Source: Trachelipus rathkii
Taxonomy: Eukaryota > Arthropoda > Malacostraca > Isopoda > Trachelipodidae
Assembly (NCBI GenBank): GCA_015478945.1
Contig: JABUQX010027763.1
Coordinates: 2,501 to 40,000 of the forward strand
DNA: 37,500 nt
Reading direction: 5' to 3'
Shown here: piece after piece, positions 24,970-35,639 of the stretch
Layout of the letters: each line of letters opens with the position of its first letter
Numbering within the stretch: position 1 is the first letter of the stretch
Translations under genes and position numbers: made by a program
Notes under the pieces: model-generated
What the model was told of the DNA's origin: nothing
Databases searched by the model: none
What the model saw: the letters and a program-made list of their open reading frames with translations, nothing else

Positions 24970-24970
24970 T

Positions 24971-25010
<40 letters not shown>

Positions 25011-25062
25011 TATATATATATTATATATATATATATATATAAACATTATATAATATATACTA
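24898..25062. repeat. TA microsatellite
   Basis: An imperfect (TA)n tract, among the longer in the cluster. Confidence 0.9.
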
Positions 25063-25129
25063 TACTATTAGCATAAAATATGCCTACATAAATGATAGAA
25101 TAAGACTATTCTTGTTATTAAGGGCAGGA

Positions 25130-25290
25130 AGAGAGTAAAAGAAAGAGGGCTGAAATAAACCCGAAGAGAGAATTCAGAATGAGGGAGGAAGCCGAGAAGA
25201 GAAAGAGGTCAGAAATAAGCTAAAAAAAAGGATTCAGAATGAGGGAGGAAGCAGTGCAGAGAAAGAGGTCAGTTGTAAAGTTGTTAGGGA
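25130..25290. repeat. 60 bp minisatellite, purine-rich, ~2.5 copies
   Basis: GAAAGAGG recurs at 25141, 25201 and 25261. ATTCAGAATGAGGGAGGAAGC recurs from about 25171 and 25231, a period of exactly 60. Because 60 is a multiple of three, one plus-strand frame stays open through two copies (NEGGSREEKEVRNKLKKRIQ type) to a stop near 25330. Upstream it is closed by a TGA in the first copy. It could be a remnant of a repetitive low-complexity coding sequence, but is most simply a non-coding minisatellite. Confidence 0.7.
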
Positions 25291-25380
25291 AGTTGACTTT
25301 TCTTTCGGTTTACAATTTTCTTCTAAATAACTACAAAAGAACTTTTAGATACGTGTTCTTCAAAACAATCTTTTTATTAA

Positions 25381-25683
<303 letters not shown>

Positions 25684-25704
25684 GACTATAGCCATTATAG
25701 TCAT

Positions 25705-26082
25705 AACAAAATTTCATTTTATGTGATACAGATAAAAAGATCGATTAAACTATGAATAAAAAAAAAAAATGTCTGCTTTGAAAGCATTATTTGGTAATTG
25801 CTTGTGTAGAAAGCAAAGATAAATAATGTTATTCCCTTCAAACGTTGCTTTTGTTACTTTGACATCGCTCTTTTCAAACTAATTCATTTGCATTTCAGGG
25901 AAATTAATATTTTTTAAATACACGACATATTTTTATTTCTTGAACGCTCTGGCAACTTAATGACGAAATAAATACAGAGAACGAAAACTAAAGTATCAAT
26001 ATAGTTAGTTGATTAGTTCATCAGTCTTCTGGTAGCTGTTCAAGTGGAGATACGTAGTCTTTGATAGGTGCATTCAGCACAA
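25705..26082. other. AT-rich sequence upstream of the decayed gene
   Basis: No coding relic is recognised in this stretch. It would hold the promoter or 5' leader of the decayed gene that starts at 26083, but no promoter element stands out. Confidence 0.4.
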
Positions 26083-27775
26083 ATGACATCAAGAGGTTGC
26101 AAATATCAGACAGACGCATTTTATATCTGCGGTGAATTTATGAAAACACGAGCAAAAAAGTACCCTGTGAATAAATCTACTAAAATGTACGAGAACTATA
26201 ATTCATATTTTGGCATACCTGTTGGGGACCAAGACAAGCAATGGAACTTTGCAAAAGAACTCGAGAAGGTAATATATTTTTTGATAGCAAAGGAATATTT
26301 AACTGAAGGTTTGAATTTATGTAATATATTTTTTAATAACAATAAGTGAAAGATATTTAAATTTGTATATTTTTTCTTCGCAGGTTGGTACTGGGAAAAA
26401 GTAGAGTCATGAAATTCTCAATCCCACGAATTTAGTGAGAGCCAACTGACCGCTCCAGCAATTGCTTTTTCTATTTGGTGGGCCCGTCCAAGCGTCGAGC
26501 TAGCAAAAATGTGCCTGCTATCATATATCCAGACCTTCCGTCACCCATAGCCCAAGTGCCACACTCTCCTGAGCTCTCTGTACCCATTCCTTCATAAGGA
26601 AGACATCCATCTTAAGAAGAAAGAAGCAAATCAGAAGACGATGAAGTCGTTGATCCTAAATATAGTGTATATGAGGAGATAAACCCACATTTCCCCAACC
26701 AAGAAGATATCAACGACTTGATCAGAGATCTTGGTCGCACAAAGTCCAATGCTTAGCATTTGACGTCAAGACTCAAGCAGTGGAATTTGTTACATGAAAG
26801 TGTGAAAGTCGCAATTAAGAGAATACATCACCACCCTTTTTCAACTTTTTCGCCAGTCATGATGGGCTTTGCTTTTTCCACAATGTGACAGGTTTGTTTG
26901 AGGCATTTGACATTGTCTGTAGCCCCTGAGAGTGGCGTCTATTCAATGGTAGCTCATGGAAGAATCTCAAAGCTGTGCTACTTCATAACTGGGAAGTTGC
27001 ATCCATATCTTCCCTTTGGCTCACTCGGTACAGCTCAAAGAGGAACACAGCAGCGTGAAGCCATTGCTAAGTGCCTATGGTGGCCTGATGGGTCTCCAAG
27101 GCGGCTTTACCAAGTTTCCATGTTAACCTTTGTTCTCTGGACTGCAGGCGCCTCGGTAAGAAACTCACTACCCGATAACGGGATACTATATATTTTTGGT
27201 GGTTTTTGTTGGGTTGATATTATCAAGGAGCCTATAATATTGTTCCTCACGAACACATAAATAATATGTGTCACACTCTAAGATTAAAGCCTTCATCTAA
27301 CCTGCAATGCTTCTGGGCAAGGCAAAGCCGGTCGTCAGTACTAAAATTAAAAAATATCCATAGGATGTGCAAAGAATTCCCGAAGAACTAACTTTAGAAA
27401 CTTCTCAAAAAGCGCAGGGGTGTGGAAAGCTTGGTTGGTGTGCAGTTGGTGTTCCGTGGCGTTCCTTTGGGAAAATCACATGACCGAAAAAACATGGGGA
27501 GGAGCCTTGTGACGACTCTGGTTCCAGGAACTACGCAAAAATGGGCTCAGCTATGCCCCTCAAAGATCCCATATCCTTTATGCTTCATCTTGTTAAATTT
27601 AAGAAGAAATGGCGTACTTAGAGGAACATGGCGAAGCGATCTTCACGCAGGATTATTCTGGAATTTGAACGACGGATAACACAAAGGATCTAATTATAAC
27701 GAAAATTGGTGAGGGCGTTGCATTAGTGAAAGAAACTTACCGTATAAGTGTAAATCCAAAATAAAAGTTCTAAAG
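26083..27775 (+). pseudogene. Decayed copy of a multicopy 'uncharacterized protein' family
   Basis: The ATG at 26083 begins MTSRGCKYQTDAFYICGEF and continues to YFGIPVGDQDKQW, the Cys-containing N-terminal signature of a large family seen in many copies in arthropod, cnidarian and mollusc genomes and usually annotated as uncharacterized. Later blocks follow in family order but in shifting frames with stops: GWY at about 26384, MKFSIPRI, GPSKRR, NVPAIIYPDLPSPIAQVPH (about 26500), NQEDINDLIRDLG (about 26700), LTSRLKQWNLL, STFFASHDGLCFFHNVTGLF (26840-26900), LKAVLLHN, GLQGGFTKFPC (27090-27122), NYAKMGSAMPLK (about 27530), LEFERR (about 27660) and YNENW plus RNLPYKCKSK (about 27692-27765). Nearly the whole family length is therefore covered, except about 80 residues missing near 27155-27310. 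The molecular function of the family is unknown to me. Copy number suggests a mobile-element link, which is inference. Confidence 0.8.
26269..26383 (+). other. Candidate 115 bp GT-AG intron in the decayed gene
   Basis: The conserved frame breaks at GAGAAG|GTAATA and the family pattern resumes after TTTTTTCTTCGCAG|GTTGGTACTGG, which reads GWYW. The interruption is AT-rich, begins with GT, ends with a pyrimidine tract plus CAG, and lies exactly where coding similarity stops and restarts. The reading phase does not match across the junction, so either small indels occurred or a nearby alternative site was used. If real, this copy spread at the DNA level rather than through a spliced RNA. Confidence 0.5.
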
Positions 27776-27779
27776 ATAC

Positions 27780-28448
27780 TTTGAGGTACTCAGTTGTATA
27801 ACTAAGAAAAATTTAATAAATGAACATTATCGAGTATATCACATCGCCGTTTTTTTTCTACTTGATGTAAACTGAGAAATGATTATACTTCACCAATATT
27901 TATATCGGAATTGGCAAATTTGTTGAAAATATCATATATCCTGGATCACAAAATCAAAGCTTAGAGGAAATAGCCAATCTTTCAATTACCTTCTAGTATA
28001 AGAAAATAGAAAATTACCGTTGTTGCCCAAAGTTAAAAAACTGTTACATACATATCATTAATCATACTACGCGTTGAAAACGTTCTTCGTTCCCCCGTCT
28101 CTCTTTCCCTGTAAAATACATATCATTAATTTCTTTCATTTGCTTAACAAACAATCTTTGATTCGCTATATTTCATATTTGACAAATGTACCATTAAAGA
28201 TATGACGATAAATTCTTAGGTCTCTAAAACATATACGATGTATGAAAGTACTTGCTAAAACATATCTATAATTCTAGTCAACACCAAAACACACACCATA
28301 TCACCCATTCTTTTGATTAGAGTCAGAGCTTACTTCAAACATATCTAAGAAATTATTTTCATCTTATTGCATTGATACTGAAGCATGTAAAGGCGTAAGC
28401 ATTTAGTCAATATATAACAAGCTATCTTCAAGTCATTTGTTAAAACCA
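27780..28448. other. AT-rich DNA without recognised features
   Basis: No gene, RNA or repeat is recognised between the decayed gene and the ATT microsatellite. Confidence 0.5.
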
Positions 28449-28654
28449 CTGGTTGTTCGATTTTAAATATATTATATTACTATTATATTTCATTATTATT
28501 ACTTATTATCTTATTATATTATTATATTATATTAAATTATTATTAAATCCAAGTATTCCACTCATTACGGACTATTTTGTAAATTAAACTTTAATGTTAC
28601 AAGCTAGTGCAAGATGTCAGATGAAATTTGCTCCTAATATTTATTAGTTTTGCC

Positions 28655-28694
<40 letters not shown>

Positions 28695-28830
28695 GATATT
28701 TTGATATATTATATTACTATTATTATTATTATTATATTATATTATATTAATAGTGTTTATTTCTTTCCAGGCCTTATTGTTAATCATTATTTTATCAATA
28801 TTATTATTATTATATTATTATTAGATTATT

Positions 28831-28889
<59 letters not shown>

Positions 28890-28960
28890 TATTATTATTT
28901 TATTATTATTATTTATTATTATTATTATTATTTTATTGATATTTAGTGATGTTTTAATTA
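28449..28960. repeat. ATT trinucleotide microsatellite, several blocks
   Basis: ATT/TTATTA runs lie at about 28466-28545, 28656-28692, 28715-28750 and 28797-28935, separated by short unique pieces. The plus-strand frame 28650-28946 translates mostly to I and Y runs and is not a gene. Confidence 0.9.
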
Positions 28961-29105
28961 CAATTTTTATATTTTAGGTTCCTGATTTGGGAGTATAATA
29001 AACATTAGTTAAGAAACTTCATCTTATTGAAAATATAACAACATATTACTTACGTCTCAAGTCTTCCCTCAGGAAGGACTACTGCCTGTACCATAGCAAA
29101 GATTT

Positions 29106-29880
29106 TCACGCAGTCCTTTCCAGAAGTACACCATACTCCATCAGCTGACGCATCGCGGGCAGTCCATGTCTTCTCAGGGCTCTCTCCACGCAATCTCCCC
29201 ATCTTCTCCTCGGTCTTCCTCTCGGCCTTACTCCCTCCACTATTCACTCCACCTTCTTCTCGTCATTCGTTCTCCCGCCATCCTCACTATATGCCCCCAC
29301 CATCTCAGTCTCGCCGAATCTATCCTGTTCGACACAGGCACCACATCAACTCTCTTCGTAACCCACTCATTTTTCACTCTATCTCTCCTCGTCATTCCCA
29401 CTATTGTCCCCAGCACCTTCGTTTCAGAAGCTTTGATCTTTTTCTCCTCACCTGTTTGTAATGTTTATGTTTCTGATCTATAGTCTGTCAATGTCATGAG
29501 GTAGCCAGTATGCTGATCAATATTATTTTTTCATTTACTATATCCCATTCACACTCAGATCTTTCATAATTGGATTACAATTGCCTCTCATTTTTCTTCC
29601 GTATTTTTCCATTCTTACCTCCCCTTCCCGCACACATCCCTTTTTGCTCGTAAATACGCCACCCAGATACACAAACTGATCCACATTTCTCAATCTTTCA
29701 TCATCAATAATGATCTCTACTTCTCTCTCTATTTTTACCCACTTTCTTCATTACCACTGTCATTTCCCTATTCATCTCTAAATCAACCTCCCTCACATTT
29801 CTTAGCAAAACGATTCTAAGTGCCTCTCATACCCCCTCCTCCCCACTCCAACACACCGAATCGTCTTCATACACCATTTA
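29106..29880 (-). pseudogene. LINE (non-LTR) reverse transcriptase, C-terminal part
   Basis: Read on the minus strand, the relic begins with VYEDDSV (29873-29855), a changed YADD catalytic box of the RT palm domain. It continues through LRNVREVDLEMNREMTVVM and VDQFVYLGGVFTSK (29682-29643), the typical [FY]xYLGxxF segment. Then come SETKVLGTIVG, MTRRDRVKNEWV and SARLRWWGHIVRM (29308-29279), the conserved LRW[FW]GH[IV]xRM motif. It ends with GRGRPRRRWGDCVERALRRH, stopping with TGA at 29106. The middle part is interrupted by frameshifts (around 29480-29560), and the endonuclease and most of the RT are missing upstream, as in a 5'-truncated, decayed LINE copy. The clade (for example RTE/jockey-like) cannot be set from this piece. 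The frames 29166-29483 plus and 29050-29247 minus are shadows. Confidence 0.87.
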
Positions 29881-29909
29881 TATCACATCCAGATTGGAAA
29901 ATTCCTCTG

Positions 29910-30140
29910 TGTAACCTTTCTGATCAAGTTAGCTTAAGGGAGTAGGGAGAGAGGACATGGTCCGGTCTTCACTCCCCATTTCCACTTCCAAACCGTTTCT
30001 CACTTTTTTACCTAATGTGTGGAAAGAATTGTAATGTGCGTAAAAAATGTTTGTGGGTAAAATACATTCCGTATTGCTTTTATTTTCATATATAGGTTCT
30101 GTGTATATACATAACAAACATATCATAACCTGAACTTAGA
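29910..30140. other. Unassigned sequence
   Basis: A 65-codon minus-strand frame (29929-30126) without recognised motifs. It could be the upstream remains of the LINE copy, but nothing supports this directly. Confidence 0.4.
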
Positions 30141-30141
30141 G

Positions 30142-30262
30142 GCAGTAAACCTCAACCTAACCTATATATGGATCGACGAACTGCAGTAAAACTCAAGGCC
30201 TAAACCTAACTTATATGGATCGCCAATGCAGTAAACCTCGACCTAACCTACATGGATTTACT
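30142..30262. repeat. ~43 bp minisatellite, three copies, with CCTAACCTA
   Basis: GCAGTAAAMCTC recurs at about 30142, 30184 and 30228. Each time it is followed by ACCTAACCT or ACCTAACTT and then ATGGAT. Each unit contains one to two CCTAA pentamers, matching the arthropod telomere motif TTAGG on the other strand, although the array is not a telomere. Confidence 0.75.
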
Positions 30263-30550
30263 TTGCCGTAACATTTTTTCTTGTTTTCGCGGTAATACAT
30301 TTTTTGCCACTACACAAAAATTTATCACGAGAACGTCGCTGAATCCTGGTCGCTGCCAAGTGCTACCCGATGCGTAAAAAAGTATATTATTGAAAATTTA
30401 CAGTTTTTATTTTTTTATTTAAAAGTTTTTATTATTTCTACTCTTTATTCACACTGAAATTTATATACACGAAAAAAAATATAAGCAATCAAATAAACTA
30501 TTTCTCATTGAAAATTCTTCTGCGCATGGTTTCGATTAAATTAATAAAAT
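30262..30550. other. AT-rich spacer
   Basis: No gene or clear repeat is recognised. Confidence 0.5.
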
Positions 30551-30554
30551 ACAA

Positions 30555-30589
30555 TAACATATATCATATATATATAATATATATATAAA

Positions 30590-30634
<45 letters not shown>

Positions 30635-30718
30635 ATATATATATATTAATATATACTATTATAAGTATATTACATATATATATAATATATATAATATAAA
30701 ACTATATATATATAAATA

Positions 30719-30776
<58 letters not shown>

Positions 30777-30952
30777 TATATAGTAATATATATACTACTA
30801 TATATAAATATTATATATATATACTATCATATTCAATATTATATATATACTATATAAATATATATATATATATAATATATGATATATATATATATATAAC
30901 TATATATATATATAAATAATATATAGTATACTATATATATATACTTAATATT
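30555..30952. repeat. Long imperfect TA microsatellite
   Basis: About 400 bases dominated by TA with ATATTA slips. The minus-strand I/Y-rich frame here is not a gene. Confidence 0.92.
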
Positions 30953-30969
30953 AGTATGGTATACATTAA

Positions 30970-31045
30970 TAGGAATCGGCATCGGGATCGGAGGAATCGG
31001 CTGTTTTTCAGGAAACGGAATCGGAATCGGAATCGGAATCGACAA
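30970..31045. repeat. GGAATC hexamer array (left)
   Basis: Four consecutive GGAATC units (about 31016-31039) follow more diverged GGAATCGG/GGGATCGG units. The array directly follows a TA tract, an arrangement repeated at 33255. It may be the subterminal repeat of a hAT element. Confidence 0.85.
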
Positions 31046-31269
31046 AATTGTAACGATTCTTTGACCGATTCTTGGTATACAATCTGAAAATCAATTTTTA
31101 TTCGATCTTTATGATATTTCCAAAGACACAAATAAAAGTCTGCCGACTTGACTTTTTAATTTCAGTTCTTCCTTAATTCTCATTTAATTAAAGAAAACTG
31201 GCATTGCAGACTGTACCGACATCTTTTACGTAGAAGCCTCAAGATTCATGTTAGGAATTTTATAGAACA

Positions 31270-32850
31270 TATGGTGAGCGCAGACCATTTGCAATGATTT
31301 CGTTAGTCATTTTATGTAATATTTTTCATTAATTATATACCAGCTGGAATCCGTAAAAGATGAAGCCATGTGAAGTATTTGCCTGTGCTTGTATAATATG
31401 AGAGTACTTGAAATATAAATCTCCTTCGAACAAAGTTCCACCTTTTCACGTATCATCACCACGCATCTAAATATAATGATTGTCGTTCAAAAAATGTCTA
31501 TGGAAGAATTTCAATCATTCCTTTCTAAAAAATCATGACAAAAATTCTTAGTGTTAAGGGAAATAACGCACCCCTAATATGGCTGCAGGAGTTACACAGG
31601 CAGAATTCAGGAATTACCTTGCTTTTTAACTCTTTGCAACTAGTTCTCACTTATTTGAACAAAGAGCGTGAAAAAAAATCATATCCAGGTATGCAAACAA
31701 ATCTTAGGTCATTTAATCACTCGCCTCAAGCTATTTGCCAAGTATGAAGAATATCAACTAGATTTAATTTACCACACCACAGATTTATTCAGGATGCTTT
31801 CAAAAAATGGAATAGCCAGTATCATATGCTGTCAAAAATTATGTTGAACAAAAGGACGGCTCTGCATTTCATATTGCGACGTGATCATACAACAATACCT
31901 GAGCGATATGCTGTAGAACAACGGACAGTTCTTGAATAATGCTACATAATTCATTAAAAAATTGTGATTGTAACAAATTTATTGAGCCACATAGGGAAAT
32001 CAATCTGAGCATCGCAATAATCCCAATATGAAAGTGATTTTCATTTTTTTGATAAGAGATCAAGAAAAGAGCGATTATTTGAGGAGTACGGGTCTACAGC
32101 TTATCAGGCCAATGGAAAAATTCAGTTAAAAAAATAGATTTAGCATACTGTACATATAAGATCTTGCTTTTACCATCATTTACTCTGCTATCCATAATGC
32201 GAGGTTAATTGCTAAAGCTTTTTAATGCTTGATCCACGCTTTAAATGCTTTAAAAAACTACATTACCTTGAGGATGCAAATAACGTAATATAAAAAGTCG
32301 GAAGACTATTCATTAGCAATGGATATATTAGATATATGTTGTATAAAGGAAAAGGGAAAAACAGTTCAGTTTCCACTATTTAAAACCAATCTTCAGATTT
32401 TCTCACTTTATAAAACAGAAAAAGTGCAAAAACAGTGTAACTGAAGATAATAGTTTTAACTTCAGGTTTGAAAGCTGTTTTTTGGAATTTAAAGGAGAAT
32501 TAAAGACTTTAAAAAAAACGCAAAGACTGTATTGCCTAAGAGAAAACACGCATATATTGAGAAATTGAAGATGTTCATACGAAAGTGAAATCAGCCAATA
32601 TAAAAAAATATGAATCTTATTAAAAATCAGGAAGTCCTCTTCACAATGGTGGATCATCGATAAATACCTTCAGCTTTGGGTCCTTGCTAGAAATGATTTA
32701 AGCTCGCCCCCCTTTTCCGTGGAAGTGAAAAAAAACTCTCTTCAGAATTGGAGCATCAATTTATTCTCTAAAAAAAAAATCGGATGGGCACTAGAAACCG
32801 GGAAAAATGTTAAATGTTTTTCACTACAGATTTAGAGTAGCTTTTGACTA
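31270..32850 (+). pseudogene. Second hAT transposase, decayed
   Basis: Plus-strand hAT landmarks appear in the right order. RRPFAMIS (31279-31302) resembles the [LR]RPFxxV segment. WNSQYHMLSK (31808-31837), followed by an open run to AVEQRTVLE (about 31938), matches the PTRWNSTYHML hallmark. LDPRFKCFKKLHYLED (32228-32275) matches the LDPRFK motif. WWI.DKYLQLW.LARNDLSSPP (32647-32712) matches the start of the C-terminal dimerisation domain. Stops and frameshifts occur between and within the blocks, and the last part (ERVFSTAG-type) is not preserved. Spacing between landmarks (about 420 bases each) is normal for the family. The gene is dead. Its flanks carry GGAATC arrays and TA tracts. Confidence 0.75.
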
Positions 32851-33121
32851 CAAACTGAATTAATGATCAATTTGCGTTCAGGATCTATACATTTTAGTAA
32901 ATTAAAGAAGGAATTTTTTTTCTTAACAAAAAATGACAAAAATTGTTGCTCATTTATTGTAAGATTTTTAAATATTGCTATTATTTTTCAGTGGTTAAAT
33001 AAATGAAAAGGTAAATTAACTAATTATTTCTTAGCAAAGACAATAATAATAATGAGAATCTATAACAATTATTACTATAAGTGGTTTTAAATTTCTAAAA
33101 TGAGTTGATTTAGCAAAATTG

Positions 33122-33254
33122 TAGCATATATATATATATATTATTATATATACTATTATACCGTATATATAATTATATATATGTATATTATATATATATA
33201 TATAATATATATAATATTATATATATATATATATATACTATATATATATATACT
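33122..33254. repeat. TA microsatellite
   Basis: An imperfect (TA)n tract adjoining the second GGAATC array. Confidence 0.9.
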
Positions 33255-33325
33255 ATCGGAATCGGAATCGGAATCGGAATCGGCACTTCTTGAATGGTAA
33301 TCGGTATTCGGAATCGGATTGGCTG
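33255..33325. repeat. GGAATC hexamer array (right)
   Basis: Four consecutive GGAATC units at 33257-33280, then decayed units to GGAATCGGATTGG. The array is in the same orientation as the one at 30970-31045, not inverted, and is likewise preceded by a TA tract and followed by a GACAAA-type word. Confidence 0.85.
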
Positions 33326-33394
33326 ACAAATTTTGAAGTGACCTTCACTACAAATTATGACATTTCGTTTTATCTAAACAATAGTCAGGATAAT

Positions 33395-33515
33395 TAAATA
33401 TATATATTAATATACTTCTATTATATATATTATATATATAATTATATTATATATATATTATATATACTATATATATATATATTATATATATATATATATA
33501 TATATCATAATATAC
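33395..33515. repeat. TA microsatellite
   Basis: An imperfect (TA)n tract. Confidence 0.9.
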
Positions 33516-35515
33516 TTAATTAAAATTACAAGTAGTCTAGCGAGAGATAAGAAACGCAGAAGCTGACTGAAGTCAATCCAACCTATGGAGGACATGCCGC
33601 GTAACCTTTTTTATTTATCACTAAATACTGGCTTTTTCATATCACCTGCTAGTAAAAATTGTTGCCCTTAAAGAAAATCATCAAATAAAACTCGCATCCT
33701 ACATCGCCTGCAGTCTGACTGAAGCCAAATATTGGCGGATTATTCTGTGACTCATAGCTTAGAACATTACTATTTCTGAAGTCTTTAATTGCATACCTGC
33801 TTCTTTGAAGAGAGATTGTTGGATTCTTCTTTCAACAAATCTACCTATGCATAATTTCTCTGAACAACATTAATTCTATGCTAATAATTTAATGTATTTT
33901 ACTGATAAAGAGTGGACACACTCAAATGATGTGTATCAGGAAATATCAGTATTTGATTAAGATCAGTTATGCTTCCCCTTTTTTAGCTTCGTTGGGTTTG
34001 ATATGAATGCACACGTGTAGCCCTTATGGCCTTTTCCCCAGTGGACATAAAAATGAAATACTTGAAAATAAATACATCAAATAAAAATATATAGTTATAC
34101 TTGTAATGTATTAATTACTAATTAATCTTAAAAAATAAGCACTTAACCTTATCTACAGTTAACCTAACCACTTTATGTGCTGATCCATTAGAATTAGAGT
34201 GGACTTTCAAGATCCTATCTATAAAATTATTGTTAAAATTAAACCCTTCTCTTGCTGCTAGGAACACACCTCCACTTTTATGTAATAGCTTAGTTAATAT
34301 TTAATTGAATATCCAAAGTAGAAATAATTTAGGTAATTAATCTAACAGCCATTCCTGTAACTGCATCCACCTGCCTTAAGATAAACTGAAAAATCTGATT
34401 ATAAAAAAAAAAAAAATTATTCAATTAAGTATTATATTTATAAAATTATAATTTTTTGCAAAAATATTAATCGGAACATAATCACATTTAATACTAAAAC
34501 AATAATTTTAAAACTGCGTTTTGGAAACTTTAATAACCCTTCAGATATTCAACAAGATAATATTATCTGTCATTTCCCCAGAATCCGCAAACTGAACTAT
34601 CCAAAAGGCTAATGGGAAAGATGATTGAGTGAGGTGTTACTTCCAATAATCTTTCAACAATCATTTCGTAGATGATATTATAAGCTACTATGAAAGCTTA
34701 AAATCTTAGCGCTAAATATAATCTCATACAAATAATTTTGACACAAATTGAAGAAATATAACAAATCAATTAGATAAAAGCTTTAAATATTTAATTTTAA
34801 ATATAAGGATAACTATTTATCTAAGAACGGAGTAAAGAGGTGCAGTATACATGAGCTCTATTAAACTAAAATCAAATATTAAAAAAAAAAAAAATTTGAA
34901 AATATAATATCAATGTTAGATAGAAGTATTAGTTTTACAATAAAAACTAATGAAGTAAGTAACATGTTGAGGAAAATTAACTTTATAAAATTTAAATAAA
35001 CTTTAATAAGCTTACACTGTGGTAATAGTTCTTGTCCAGTTGCACTAAGGTAAAAACAATATTCAATTATGTCCGAGTAAAATTGTTTGGTAAATTATAG
35101 TATATGTAATCCTGAATAGGAATATTATTGTTTGTTTATTATAAATATCTTGTTCTTACATTCTATTATTAATAAACGTAACTTGCAAAGTTTTATATTT
35201 TAATATGTACTAAATAATTATTTGAATGTAATTAATTTTTTTTTTAATTTATTTATATGATAACTTTAAGTTTCAAGGTATATTAAGCTTTGTTTGCTTT
35301 TTCTTGAGTCATATGAAATTTGTGTTAATTTATATTTACCACAATTTTCAATAACCATTTTCATTATAATGTTTCATTTATTGTTTTGAAAAAAAATAAA
35401 AAGATAATAAATCATATTAATTTGAAACCGGGAAATCAAACATAAGTTAATGATATGAGTAAGTTAATCATAAAAATGATAATAACTAGTGGTAGTCGTA
35501 ACTGATAAGGTCAGA
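33515..35515. other. AT-rich DNA without recognised genes
   Basis: No coding relic, RNA gene or large repeat is recognised. The phrase CTGACTGAAG occurs twice (about 33561 and 33716) but does not extend far. Poly-A runs lie at about 34404 and 34881. Confidence 0.5.
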
Positions 35516-35590
35516 TATGCGGCCCCCCCGCAGAAAAGTAAACCATATAATTTTGTTGACAGACCTAATCTTGAAACCGCCCCTGTATAT

Positions 35591-35624
35591 AGTCCAGGGG
35601 GACGAGCAATCTGCACCCTGGACT
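35591..35624. repeat. Small perfect hairpin, 9 bp stem
   Basis: AGTCCAGGG at 35591-35599 is followed 16 bases later by its reverse complement CCCTGGACT (35616-35624). It may mark an element end or be chance. No T run follows, and a bacterial-type terminator would not be expected here. Confidence 0.6.
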
Positions 35625-35639
35625 AGCAAAGCCTAACCA

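Noticed and set aside
28650..28946. 98-codon frame as a membrane protein
   Set aside because: It is the translation of an ATT microsatellite (runs of I and Y).
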